From Tigriopus japonicus (Eukaryota; Arthropoda; Copepoda; Harpacticoida; Harpacticidae), in contig CM021320.1 in NCBI GenBank assembly GCA_010645155.1, positions 998,569 to 1,062,568 of the forward strand: 64,000 bases of DNA, in the 5' to 3' direction. Numbering within the stretch: position 1 is the stretch's first letter; each line of letters opens with the position of its first letter. The position numbers and the translations under genes were made by a program. Positions 37,726 through 49,370 of the stretch are shown here, in pieces. The notes below the pieces were generated by a model, which was given only the letters and a program-made list of their open reading frames with translations, was not told the DNA's origin and did no database searches.

Positions 37726-40700
37726 ATGAAGTGCTTGGGATTGCTTCTTTCCATCGTGGTCCTATTTGGGGATCTTTCGGCTGTGGAGGTGAACGAGGAG
37801 GCCGTCGAAGCACCAATCGTCGATAAGGTGGACCTTCAAGGCCGATGGAAAGAGGACCAATACAAAAGACAACATCTCTCGGATTTCCTTTATGAAGTCG
37901 GTAAGATTTTTTTTTGCCTCAAACTACCAGATGGGATAGTTTAAATATTCGATATTTGGATTAATGTAAAATAACAAAATGAAGATTTATATTTTATGAG
38001 TATTTTACAAATTTTGTTGTTAAGCAAACTTGTTCGAAGCTATGATTTAAGGAGACAAGCTATGTCGGGTGACCCCTGTAAACAAAAAAACTAAGCGTCA
38101 AAAGTGAGAAGCATGACAAAAATGATTTACTTTTAATCTTTCGATTTGTCTCAGATCGAAACTTATCATTTTTTCCACAGGTTTTTACCTGATATTGATA
38201 TACGAGTATGAGAGTATGTACATCTTTACTTTACAAAATATTGGATTTTGACTAGATTCTCACTCTTGGTGTTCATTTTTTGAAACGTGGAGGGGTCAGC
38301 CCCGTCACCCCTCTATCTTGTCCAATTAAATCATCACTTCGAATAAGTTTGTCTAAAAACAAAATTTATAAAATAGTACCTACTCAAAAAGGATGAATCT
38401 TCATTAAGTTTTTTTGCATAAATCCGAAAATCGTGCTATTTAACGAATTACAGGCCCAGTGTGCTTATAGTCTAGATATCCCTTACCCATAGGTAAATTT
38501 GAAAAATGTGCTACGAACGATGCATGCTTTCAAATATAGATTGCATCCTTTTTTAACTAACATCAGAATGATAAGTGTTGGAAAAGTTGAGCTTTGTTGC
38601 CAGTTTGTGAGCTTGGTGCAGATAAACAACCCAATAATGAAGGGTGTGAGAGTCGAGAAAGATGGGCGCTCCTTTGTGACTTTAATGGTTTAACATCTAC
38701 CAATGGTTATGGGCGCAATTTGTTCCGAGACGATTTGTCATGTTTACTGAAATCATGAAAAATGATTGTTCATCTCGCTAAAACGCAGAAAGAACGTCAA
38801 AAGAGAGAATGAGATCGGCTCAAAAGTGTCGCCCATCATTAGTCTAGAAACATGGACAGGGCCATTACACAACAGGCTCATCCATCAAATTCTAAATCAC
38901 CACTCTCCACCCATTTTCCATTTGGACCTGGCTAGGTTGGTTGGTCAAGCACTAACAATTGACGTGGCTAGGTAATTGCAGCCTCTGCCGCTAAAAGAAT
39001 GTTCTTAGCATCGTCACTACGTAAACCTTTCAACATGACTTTGGTACAAGAACTAAATACCCCTTTAGAGGCGCCCGAGCGATTGTCGCTCATCACGATC
39101 TCGCATCTGAAAAGAGTTACGTACTCGATCAGATTTGTTCAAGGTAACCAAAGGACTTGATTCGACAATCGGTCATTGAGATTAGATCAAGAGTGAGTGA
39201 GTATTTGGTATGGAAAATACATCCGTGAGAATGGAGAACCTGGCCAAATTGTCACAGAATTCGCCAAATACTTACAAAGCATGAGATGAGCTTTTGGAGT
39301 TGAATGGCAAGTGAAAAAAGGCAAACGTGAGAAAATGGAGAATGAGTGGGTCCTTATCATAGACGGCGATAACGTTTGATGACAAGGTGTTTTTCTGCTA
39401 TTTAAGTTGAAAACTAGTTTCATGTTCATGGATGGCAGACTGGATAAAGTCAAAACTAGTTATTTTTCTCTTTCAAAAACTTTTCAAATTTCAGAAATTG
39501 CTCTCAGCAATCTTTACAGGGGAAGTGGAAACGGTGCCAAAGCGAGGAGATTTCGACTAGTCTCTTGTTTTGGAACAATCGATGCAGACAAACAAAAAAA
39601 TTCGGAAAACTTAGGTTTTAGAGTTTTTGTTTTGACGATATGTGTTTCCAATTTGTTGCCCAAGTTCGTTTGTCATAACGAAGGTCTGCTTTCAGTTTCG
39701 GCATGAATAAATAAGACTGAAACCAAAATTTTGGCAGAAAGCTCTTTCGGTCCATCACTGCCTAAATGAGGACTATATGATAATAGTGCAGATCAAAAGA
39801 GAGTGGGTACAAAATAGAGCCAATCAAAATAGCGCCACTTCAAAATAGAGCCAAATCAAAATAGAACCAAATCATAAGAGAGCGTGACATTTTAGAGCCA
39901 ATCATAATAGAGTGAATCTATAAAATTTCTTTCAATAATGTATTTCCTTGGGCTAGAGTGAACAATGTAGCTTTTAAGTATTTGAAAGGCTCTTTTTGAG
40001 GAAAATTGTTCCATAAGTGTAGAAAAATTTCTACATGAAGGTCATTTTCCATAAAAAGAATAGTGCCAGCTGTCTCAATTATCTCATCAATGCCAATAGC
40101 CCCTTCATGCCCAAGGGTTTCAAAAAGGAAATTGTGAAAAAATCAACTTCTGTTCATTAACACCTTGGGATTTTGAAACTGTAAATTGAAAAACTTTCAA
40201 AAATTGCACTATTTCTGATAGTCTTACAACGTCTACACTACGGTTGCGGACCCTGTTTGTTGGGATTTTCTATCATGAAAAGAAGCCTTGGGAAAAAAAG
40301 CTTTTCTTTGTCCTTTTGCGTTTTTTTGAACTCCTTTAACATTGTTAGCTAATTAATTTGATTTGCCATTTACAAATTTCTCCTCAAGTTAAAAATTGAG
40401 AATTGAACGAACGCTATTTTCGCTCTAATTAAATACACTCTCTTTTGACCTGGCTCTAATTTGATTTACTCTCTCATGAAGTGGCTCTATTTTGAACCGG
40501 CACTCTTTTCATCCGCTCTAATTTCATAGGATCCCGTCTAAATGTAGTTTTCAGTCAACCATTAGCCACGGAAATCGTACGACATGGAAGCCTCCGCTCA
40601 GGCGTTCAGTTGTGGTAAAGGATTTTGTTTTGATAAGATTGATTAAACAATCATTTAAGGATGTTGTTTGCTGAATTTCAGCATGATACGTTCCTCCTTC

Positions 40701-43700
40701 CACGAGAAACAACGTTTCCAAATTTGCTACAGTCGCAATACATACGCGCGGAAACGAGAGAAAAGTTGACCCTACAATCGTCGTTTTGGACGATTGGAGA
40801 TGCAAAAGTTCGGTCGGAAAAGCTCGCTATGCTCTTTGCTTCAAATTACCCTTACTAACACAAATTTCAGTCAATCACGTTGAAATTAAGCATGTGAGCT
40901 TTGTATTACCAATCAAACATTTCGATTTTTCTCTGTCTGGCACAAAATTTGAAAAATGGATTTTGCCAGTAGCCGAGACATATCCAGGTGTTTGGTGATC
41001 CTTGCATTAGCCTTAGTCAGGTAATGGTAGTTGTCTGTGTCAAAGCTTTGATGACATGAATGACTTCTAATCTCACACAACCAACCTGAACTACGTTTGG
41101 CAAACTTGCCCTTTTGAGCCCAAGTTGTTTATTTTGCCCAATAAAATCAAGTTTGGGATAGGTGTGATTGACACGGCTCTTTTAGTAAATTTGCTTAGTT
41201 TGCTTTCTTTCACATTCTTGAGCAACATTATGGTGTCTCTGACTCTGCTTGATAGTTTTGTCGCGAGGTTTCTTCACATAAACCTAATTCAAAGCATCAA
41301 TTAGGATTAACAACAAGTGCAACTTTCGAATGTGTGCTTAGAAATGCCAATAAGTTCAAAAGTGAGAGAGCTGTAATAAGTGATGGACCAAAAGTGCTTT
41401 TTAGTTCCTGTCATGTTTATCTAAAGGTAAGAGCTTCAAGTGAACAAAAACTTGGAACACTGTCGGATGTATAAGAATGATTCTTAAAAAGGCTCGGTTT
41501 GATCAGCTTATCGCAACATTTATGGTTGACATCATTTGTCAATTGATTGACTTCCAGTCCAATGACCGCTGACAAGCACAATAGTTTGTTTGTGACACTT
41601 TGAATTTGGGCAATAATAATTTCCGTTCAGAGGCTTTGACACAATGATTTCTTTCAAAAGCGACAATCATTGGTGGACTGTCTGTCTGGTTTATTGAAAG
41701 TCTTCAAGTCGCGGCCACTTTCACATTTCTCTTGTTTGTTTTTCACGTCTGGCCTTCCAACCTCATTGAGGATGCAGATAAATTGAATACATTTGCATTT
41801 GGGAAAATGTTATTCCGCCTTGTCAGTCAGAAGCTTTGCAGGTTCTCAGGGATCCGACACAAATCAATTCGAAGATCCGATTCACGACTGACTTTTCCTC
41901 ACCAACTACTCAAAAAGTAGACAGACACGCTAAATGTTGAGGAATTATATCATATTTATCAGATAAAATTTCTTTACGTCTCTCCCACGCTTTGTACCAA
42001 GGGTGTGTGAAGCAAGCCTTTGATAACTTAACTTGCAAAAAAGAACAAATTTTTTTCGTGAAAAAAAAAACCAAGAAGAGGTTGAATCATTCTTGCTAAA
42101 AGGATTAACGCCCTGCCAATTGTTTCTGTGGGTTCAATTTATTCCAAACATCCCACTGTGACACTGTTGGAGGTCGAGCAAACGATTTTCTTTCCGAGAT
42201 AAAAGGTAATATGTTGAGGGCACTTGGAAATATAATTGAAAATACGCAATGAAAGTATTTTGCTCGAGTCTAGTAGCTGCCGTTTTCAATCGCAAAAACA
42301 CAGCTTCTTTAGTGAACTAGACTCCAAGATAATATTTGCCGTTTCTTACTATGCTTTACTTGTGCTTCAACAGCAATTACATATGTCCTCAACAACTAAC
42401 CTGTTATGAACGACATAAGAGTTTTTTTGTAAATACAGTTTGAGACTACTTCGCAAATATTTTTGACTAGTATGCCATATCAAGAAGTCTTTGGTTTGTC
42501 TTTAACAAACGTTCTAAAAAAGGGTTTGGCTGTGTAACTTTATTCAGCCTAATTTATTTTGGGCCTACTCACCATGCCTTTCAATGATTTGAGAGTCCTA
42601 AAAGAATTTCTCTTACGCTACTTTCATTTGACTTTCAGGATTAGGTTGGATTAAACGGCTTTATGTGACTTCGGCCAGTTGGGAAAATGAGCAGACCATC
42701 TTCCAAAACGGACAAGACTTCCGGATCAACGGATTTAGTTAGTTTCAATATGAATATATTCGGTCGAATTTTTGTCAGTTACCCATTTATTTGCTTGAAT
42801 TAACAGAGGGGCCCAAGGCCGAAGTATATTCGTACACTCTGGTGACTGACAACTCGACCATGACCGAGGTGGATATGGGAGAATTGGGAGGCCCACAGAA
42901 GACGTATTCCTACGTGGAAGGAGCATCGTTGGTGACCAACCTTTACGATAAAGAAGATGGAACCCTGAAGTTCATTTCCAAACGAACGCGCACACCAGGT
43001 AAGTCTCAAAAAAAACGCCGTGGATTAACAAAGTCTGCACATTTATTAGGAACTAAGTGGAAGCCAATTGGTTTAGCTTCGTACAACCATTTCCGTTTCT
43101 TTGACTATCAAATGAGCTTGCATGTATCGTAAGTACTGCGAATGTTAACAAATTGTTTTAAAATGCTCGAAGGCTCGTGAATAGAAAATTGTTTACAACT
43201 TTTTTTGGCTATTTTGTACTTATGGCGACATTTCTAATTTTCAAACTTCTTTTTTGCGTTTTTTTTCTACTTATTTTTCCACCCTTTGCTCATGAATAAT
43301 GAATAATCTCTTTAAGGATGACATGTAAGATTCTTAGGAAATACAAGTACTTCCTTTAACTTGAATGAAGTTTAGTGTCGAAAAAAAAAATCATTTTGAA
43401 AAAACACAATATTAAAATCAAATTTGCATTACAGAAGATTATTCAATAAAAGCTAACTTGGTCTTTTTTTGATGGGTGCTCTAAAACCGGTAAACGTCGT
43501 TCATTACAATAATGTTTCGGCTGCTGCAAAAAATTCTTAGATCAAGACCTATTCTAATAGCTCGTTAGCGTTCTCTTGCTCAACTTAGATTTGAGATTTT
43601 GCTATCTCAGTCCTGGAAAAAATAAGCGTAGTGTCTTTGTAATTAGTAGTGACGGGCAAAAAGTGCAAATAAGTGTCGAAAAAAGAACAAAAAAATACCT

Positions 43701-44755
43701 TTGAAAAAAGGCACTCATAGAATACTGTTGCAGTAGCATCTCCATAGCTTGAAGTTTACAATGGCCTATTTTGAAAGTAAGAATCTTTTTAGGCAATCAA
43801 ACCCAAGGCTACAATCTAAATTATTTGTCAGATCCTTCCATTACCACAACTAGAGTTTCTTAAGGGTTGATATGTTAGTTTGATGCAATGAGCTTCTTTA
43901 GTCAGGAGATGGAATGCTATGGTTAAAGCCAAGATTCAGAATAAATTGTGAGGTTTGTGATTGAAATATTTATATTTCATCAAGGTATTACAAATGTTTA
44001 ATTGAAAATAGAAATTTTTATGACAAGTTCAAAAATTGGATCTTGCAACAAAAGTATCAAAGTTCATATCTAAAGTTCAGCAATTCTCAGAACCTAAGAT
44101 TTTTTTACAACTTGTCAATTTTGGCCAAATTCGTAAATAGAAGTGCAATTCAACATTGCAAGACAACCGTGCAAACCAAAAGCTTAGGGACCAAGCAAAG
44201 TAAACTTTTCAACTTGCAAGTGCACATGTATTTTTATGCAATGCACAACGGAATGAACAAAATACTTCCATGTCGTGGAATTACTATTAGCTTTTATGTT
44301 TTTAAGCATGTTTTAAGCATACTCTATCAATTCACACCTTTTCGGATCTTTTCAACGCTCTCAATCTTATCAATTTCAAATGTTAGCTTGGACATGCGTA
44401 GTAGATGTTCAACCAAAAAATCATTTATGTTATGCGTTAACAGGCTTAAACTACGTTTGAAGTCAACATTGGAAGCATGCTTTTCATGTGCTTTGACGCA
44501 GACAAAACAAATGAGCTGAAATTGTCATCATTGATCTATTCAAGGTCTTACTCCGTGATGTTACTTTCATGTTTCGACGTCAAAAGACTGATTTTGCGTT
44601 TCTTCCAATCATTATACAAATTAAGTTTGTACTCCTAGGACTATTTTATAACCAAGTGTTCTATTTCCATTATAGGGTCCAATGTGATGCTCCATAGTGT
44701 TCAACATGTGCCTTCCCAAGTGACACTGGTCTCGCACTACGACAAGCAACAATGA
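37726..44755 (+). CDS. Fatty-acid-binding-protein-like (calycin/iLBP) with signal peptide, four exons
   Basis: Exons are 37726-37900, 42639-42737, 42807-42998 and 44676-44755. The introns are 4738, 69 and 1677 nt, all in phase 1, giving 181 aa. The N terminus is a classical signal peptide (MKCLGLLLSIVVLFGDLSA), followed by a short acidic spacer. From about residue 37 it follows the FABP fold: GRWKEDQYKRQHLSDFLYEVG, then LGWIKRLYVTSASWE and the FRINGFKGPKAEVYSYTL strand pair. It ends with QVTLVSHYDKQQ in place of the usual VTRVYKR-type last strand. The four-exon structure is the classical FABP gene layout. FABPs carry fatty acids or retinoids and are normally cytosolic. The signal peptide implies secretion, as seen in some invertebrate members and in lipocalins; the ligand is unknown. 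The C-terminal Arg-x-Tyr ligand motif is not conserved, so it may bind something else. A poly(A) signal lies at 45021. Confidence 0.82.
38130..38480. repeat. Dispersed repeat, copy 1 (in FABP intron 1)
   Basis: This segment aligns with 49530-49700 continued at 50348-50520. Shared blocks include ATCATTTTTT, TTTACAAAATA, TGGATTTTGAC, AAACGTG then AGGGGTCA, and further on AATCCGAAAAT, GTGC and ATTTAAC. The similarity is interrupted in the second copy by a younger TIR element. Family type unknown; no coding capacity seen. Confidence 0.6.
39784..40530. repeat. Foldback element with arms made of degenerate AAAATAGAGCCA units
   Basis: The left arm at 39791-39911 contains at least five degenerate copies of the AAAATAGAGCCA motif interleaved with AAGAGAG blocks. 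The right arm, about 40411-40530, carries the same motifs in reverse complement (TGGCTCTATTTTG, CTCTCTTTTGACC, GGCTCTAATTTG). The roughly 500-bp AT-rich interior shows no ORF. The shape fits a non-autonomous foldback transposon whose arms are internally repetitive. It sits inside intron 1 of the FABP-like gene. Confidence 0.65.
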
Positions 44756-45020
44756 AGATTACCGGCCAATTCCATGGCCAACCAAGCCGAATGTTTAGTT
44801 TTTAAGCCTACAAATGACCTAGAATTAGCTTCTACCATATTCATTATTTCGCTTCAAAGTTACCAATTGTCAATTATAGGATGCCAAAGATGCATTCCCA
44901 TTGTACATACCATGTTAAACATTCTCCATTTAACTCATTAAGTACTTCCCCCAAGAAACTTGTAGAGAAGTGCTCATCTCTTAACAGTTTTGCGTTGATG
45001 TGACAAAAACCTTACATTGA

Positions 45021-45026
45021 AATAAA
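45021..45026 (+). promoter_or_regulatory. Poly(A) signal AATAAA of the FABP-like gene
   Basis: AATAAA about 265 nt after the FABP-like stop. The minus-strand zinc-finger transcript ends about 280 nt further on, so the two genes converge. Confidence 0.55.
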
Positions 45027-45304
45027 GCGTATGTACACCCAAAAAAGTCGAACTTGTACCTTTTTGGAAATATATCTCTTAAATATTTGGGTGAAATTCC
45101 AGTTTTGAAGCTGTTTTAGACCTAGATTTTTCTCAATGATTGTGGAAAAGTAAAAGCACAATCACTTCCTCCTTTCTTCTTTATAGCATTAACCAAATTA
45201 ATCATAGATGTTTACTTAAAAAAAACCACTGCTTCCTCTTTCGAATCCCAAAATGACACCATAAAAAACCAGGCTTACAAACAGCTTACAATTAAAAGGA
45301 GGAC

Positions 45305-45310
45305 TTTATT
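45305..45310 (-). promoter_or_regulatory. Poly(A) signal AATAAA of the zinc-finger gene
   Basis: TTTATT on the plus strand reads AATAAA on the minus strand, only about 25 nt past the zinc-finger stop codon. It implies a very short 3' UTR. Confidence 0.55.
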
Positions 45311-45333
45311 AACATGTAAATTGAACAGGTGAT

Positions 45334-47220
45334 TCATATCTGAATTCCACGAATGGCCTCTTCGGTTTCTATTGAGTAGATGGATTCTCGGGCCACGTTT
45401 TTCGACCGGACCACGTGTCCGTGCTCGGCCACTTTATGTTTTGACATGTCTCGATGGGACTTGAAAGTCATCCCGCACTCTTTACACACAACTGGGCGTT
45501 TAATTCCGAGATGAATGGTTTTTATGTGTTGGGTCAGGCCGTGCTTGCCGGCAAATCGTTTCCCACAGGTGTCACAGATATGGTACAGAACCAACCCGGT
45601 ATCCTCGTTGGTCAGACCTTTTTCTCGAAGATGCATTTGCTCATGGGTGTGCATGGAACTCCGATAGTTTGTGCCCCAGTCGCAATAAGTGCATTTATAG
45701 GCGGCGATCCCTTGATGCTTCCTCACATGAGCCAAGAGGCTTCGTTGAACCGCAAATTCCTTGCCACAGTAGTTACACTGATAAGGAGGGCCTTTGCCTT
45801 TCAAGCACTTTTTATAATGGGAATTGAAGTTCTCCGGATCGTCTTTCAAGCTCACTTCCACTTCACATTTGGGACATTGTATTTTCGGGTTTTCCGGATG
45901 AAATTGGGTCATGTGTGATGAGAAACTCTGAACGTAGTGACATGCTTCATCACACACTTGGCACACGAAGAGCTCTCGCAAATGTCTGGCCCTCATGTGA
46001 AGGGTGAGCTCAGCATTCGTGGAGCAAGAGGTCTCACAATGTTCACACACGAATGAGATTTGCTTCATCTCGATCTTGCCCTTTTCGTCGAGGACCGCCT
46101 CAAAGCCAAGGGTTCGAGGTTGGACATGGTCCATCATTTGTCCATGTTGCTTAAAGTTGTGGATCATGAGATCGTAGTAAGTGAGACAAGGTTGTTGACA
46201 ATCGGCGCATCGATGATCCCCTAACTCATGGTAATGCTCCTTGTGACGCCAAAGTAACGTGGTTCCATTGAAGATCATGCCACATAACATGCATTCTCGA
46301 GGTGATTTCATTTTGGCCTCATCTACCGACAAATACTTGACATACTCCTTAGCGAATTCGGGATGTTTCTTCGTGACATGTTCGGCCAGATCTTTAAAGG
46401 TAATAATGGTGTCTTCGGTGCAATGCGGACAATGCAATTGTCGTTTGCCTTTCTGTTGATGTTGGTAGTCCTCATAGCTGTTGAAGGCCTCGGCACAATC
46501 AAAGGATTTGTACACATACTTGACCTTCTTCTCTCCTTCGTTGGTCTTTTTCTGAACATCCCCGCCCCAACTGAGTTCTCTCTTCAACGATCGGATCTCT
46601 TCCTGACTGTCATCCCAAGTACTGGACGATTCGGTCACCAACCCTTCCACCTCAACCTTCAATTCAACTTCGGCACCAAAGCCGTTTTGCCCGTTGGCGG
46701 TAGGGAAATTGGTGGTCAGAGCCTGCCAAGCTACTTGACAAGGCACACATGCCGAATTCTGCTGTCCAGGGTCATCCAAACTGGATCGGTCGGGATCCAC
46801 CGACAAATCGGAATTTGGGGTGGGAACCGGACAAGAGAAGAAGAACTGACACCCATTGGAAACCCGCCTCTTATAAGGATAATCCAAAACCTGCGACGTC
46901 TCACTCCCATCAAAGACATTCTGTATTGGAAACCCCTGACACGCCCTACTGTCACGAAACGCCTTAATGAGCTTGGATTCGAGCAGATCTACATCCAAAG
47001 TGGTTCCATAATCCACCTTTTGTCCCTGTGCCCTGTGAATATATCGGCCTGTGCTGACCTCAATCAAGAACACTTGACTGGTATAAGGATTGCCCTCTTC
47101 GTCAAAGTAGTCAAATCGGTCCCGTTGGAATACGAGCCAATCCTGAACAACCAAATGGAGCAAATTTAGAGCCTTTTCCGAAACAGAGAGCCTTTGTAAG
47201 AGAAGCGGCAAAGGATCCAT
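45334..47220 (-). CDS. C2H2 zinc-finger protein, single exon
   Basis: This is an uninterrupted 628-aa ORF. The first ~230 residues have no Cys-type ZAD motif and look partly globular (an N-terminal Leu-rich helix, then QRDRFDYFDEEGNPY). About ten zinc-finger units run from about residue 255 to 610. Early units are degenerate with long loops (CPHC...HVTKKH; CMLCG...HKEHYH; CADC...HNFKQH), and one is a C2HC type (CPKCEVEV...HYKKC). The last four, near 480-610, are canonical C2H2 (CNYCGKEFAVQRSLLAHVRKH type, CDTCGKRFAGKHGLTQH, CKECGMTFKSHRDMSKH). Such arrays usually bind DNA in the nucleus; target unknown. Linkers are not the TGEKP type of KRAB-like arrays. The lack of introns differs from neighbouring genes and may reflect retroposition or simple intron loss. 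No specific orthologue recognised. Confidence 0.88.
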   Translation of the reverse strand: MDPLPLLLQRLSVSEKALNLLHLVVQDWLVFQRDRFDYFDEEGNPYTSQVFLIEVSTGRYIHRAQGQKVDYGTTLDVDLLESKLIKAFRDSRACQGFPIQNVFDGSETSQVLDYPYKRRVSNGCQFFFSCPVPTPNSDLSVDPDRSSLDDPGQQNSACVPCQVAWQALTTNFPTANGQNGFGAEVELKVEVEGLVTESSSTWDDSQEEIRSLKRELSWGGDVQKKTNEGEKKVKYVYKSFDCAEAFNSYEDYQHQQKGKRQLHCPHCTEDTIITFKDLAEHVTKKHPEFAKEYVKYLSVDEAKMKSPRECMLCGMIFNGTTLLWRHKEHYHELGDHRCADCQQPCLTYYDLMIHNFKQHGQMMDHVQPRTLGFEAVLDEKGKIEMKQISFVCEHCETSCSTNAELTLHMRARHLRELFVCQVCDEACHYVQSFSSHMTQFHPENPKIQCPKCEVEVSLKDDPENFNSHYKKCLKGKGPPYQCNYCGKEFAVQRSLLAHVRKHQGIAAYKCTYCDWGTNYRSSMHTHEQMHLREKGLTNEDTGLVLYHICDTCGKRFAGKHGLTQHIKTIHLGIKRPVVCKECGMTFKSHRDMSKHKVAEHGHVVRSKNVARESIYSIETEEAIRGIQI

Positions 47221-48488
47221 CCTTATGAGGCTACCGTGGACAATCCAATGACGAATAATAGCGACAACGGCTTCCGTGGAAGACGGTCTTTGGAGACGAG
47301 TGAGAAAATGTCCAGTTTATCCTCGGGAACCGCCCCTTATGGGCATGGATTTCTGGCCCTTCTTTTGGGTAGGTTGTTATGAAGCACGAAAAATCGATCA
47401 CCAATAGTCAGCTGATGATTAGGGAGACCAAATTGTTGAAGAGCTATTTGGTCAGATTTGGCTTGGGTTCAAATAGAAGATTTATGTTTTGTGCTTGTTA
47501 CAAAAATTTGGAGTTTTGTAGTGTTTTAAGGGTAGTTTGGTTTTATGTTTGATGCTGGGGATTTGCCATGACTATGAAGAAAGATTTTGCCATTTTTTAT
47601 GAGACTAGTAACCCTGCGAAAGAACATTGAGGGTGACGACGGTTTTGACGTTAATATAGCATTCAACTTTTCTTACATGTCTTATTTTTGTGCTTTTCGT
47701 TCATTTGGTTTTGTAGTAAACCGACGTAATCTTGTTTTTTATTATGATGAATAAACCATCGAAACTCTAATTATGAAATCTAAAGCTCTTTCAACCTAGA
47801 GCACTATAACAGTAAGAGTATGTACATGAGAAATGATAAGATCTAGAGATCCATCAGTCCTTCCTCGGATAAGTGTCTCCATTAAATTCGATAAGAAATG
47901 GAAATGCACAGCAAAGTGTAACATTTTATTTCAATGTAATTTCGAAAGAATTAGCAAGTTTTGTCATATTTTGGAAATGAAGATGTTTTTTTTAAGTACT
48001 TCACTTTTCCTTGCGGTTTCCTTTCTTTACGAATTTTGTGAAGACACCGACCCCAAGCAGGCCCTCAATCCATCATTAATGGCTCCCTTTATAAACTAGG
48101 CACGTCCAGCCGAAACTCAATATTGCCCGAAAAAAATGCCGAGACATATATTGGTATTTTTTAAAGTCAGGCCATCCAGAGGCACATTTCTTTGGCAGAA
48201 ACGAATTGCTGCTCTGTCCCCAAAAATATGTGATGAAATGTAGGGCTATATTTTTTTAATTTTCAAAACAAACATATTTTTTTCTGTTCATTGCTTTTTT
48301 GTTTTAGAGGGGGGTTAGCTGTACTATTTTGTGCACTGAGGGCGAGTTTAAGTCTCTTGGTTCTAGAAATAATACATGTAGATGTGAGACCTGTAGATAA
48401 TTGTTCATTCTCGTTTTCGTGCATTCCCCTACATCTTGATGGGGTGTGTCATATTTTTCATGGTACTTTATTTCCTTTTAAATTAGAC
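47221..48488. other. Upstream region of the zinc-finger gene and intergenic sequence
   Basis: It contains the presumed promoter of the minus-strand zinc-finger gene at its left end. The rest is AT-rich with no supported gene. The 88-codon ORF at 47833-48099 has a hydrophobic patch but no recognisable family. Confidence 0.45.
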
Positions 48489-48617
48489 TGTATGATCACC
48501 GGGATGGTAGTTTCATGACTAGATATATTTTCATAATTGGACAATGCTTATATACAGAATTGGAATAATACAAGAGCGAGCGTTGATCACAGATGAGAGC
48601 ATAACGGGGATAGAACA
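48489..48617 (-). repeat. 3' LTR of the TRIM-like element (minus orientation)
   Basis: 129 bp, TGT...ACA termini, identical to 49242-49370. The adjacent 48618-48630 is the polypurine tract. Confidence 0.9.
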
Positions 48618-48788
48618 TCTCCCTTCCCCCGGGGACGAGTTCACTTTTTGATTAAAATATCACAGATGTTTTACATGTAAATATCACAGTTTAAGACTAG
48701 AATGGTTATAAATTGACAAGTATATTAACGCTGGAAGGGCGTCTCTAGGCGGAATGGCTCACCCGGACACGATCAAAGGCAAAGGAAT

Positions 48789-48885
48789 CTAACCATCCGC
48801 TGCATCCACGAATTCCATTGCATCCACGGCTACGCTGCATCCATGGATTCCGCTGCATCCACAGAAACGCTGCATCCACGGGCAT
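48789..48885. repeat. Tandem GCATCCACG-type repeats inside the TRIM interior
   Basis: The motif GCTGCATCCA(C/T)GG recurs five times at irregular 14-24-bp spacing inside the element. It is likely spread by slippage or recombination during reverse transcription. Confidence 0.65.
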
Positions 48886-49065
48886 ACCTTCCGTACGCAA
48901 CACGTTCACCTGCACGCAACCACGGGCTCTCCACACGCACCACGTCCTTGCCGTACGCATTCATGGGCTCTCCGCACGCAACCACGAATAACCAGAAAAG
49001 CGGCCAAACCAGTCGATGGCAAGGTTCTTCCTCCATTAAGGCGGGCACTATCAACTAAAAACGAT

Positions 49066-49203
49066 ATCACGACCATCCACGGGCGGGTATCACGACCATC
49101 CACGGGCGGGTATAACGACCATCCACGGGCGGGTATTACGACCATCCACGGGCGGGTATCACGTCCGCACCGAAGCGGGTATCACATCGGCACCGAAGAA
49201 TCG
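49066..49203. repeat. 23-bp tandem repeat, five full units and one partial, inside the TRIM interior
   Basis: Units start at 49066, 49089, 49112, 49135, 49158 and 49181. The first four are near-identical (ATCACGACCATCCACGGG then CGGGT). The fifth and sixth diverge to a CGCACCGAAG core. The array lies just downstream of the primer-binding-site region of the element in its own orientation. Confidence 0.85.
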
Positions 49204-49241
49204 ATTTGGGAGCGCTGGGTCGGTTCAAACCGACTGTGCCA

Positions 49242-49370
49242 TGTATGATCACCGGGATGGTAGTTTCATGACTAGATATATTTTCATAATTGGACAATGC
49301 TTATATACAGAATTGGAATAATACAAGAGCGAGCGTTGATCACAGATGAGAGCATAACGGGGATAGAACA
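49242..49370 (-). repeat. 5' LTR of the TRIM-like element (minus orientation)
   Basis: 129 bp, identical to the other LTR, with TATATAAG on the minus strand as a probable core promoter. The PBS-like TGG starts at the very next base, 49241. Confidence 0.9.

Noticed and set aside
44043..44519. 158-codon plus-strand ORF in FABP-like intron 3
   Set aside because: AT-rich, no domain or signal, lies between exons that splice cleanly around it; chance ORF.
46363..47169. 268-codon plus-strand ORF
   Set aside because: It is the exact antisense of the zinc-finger gene, with no domain; a long shadow ORF.
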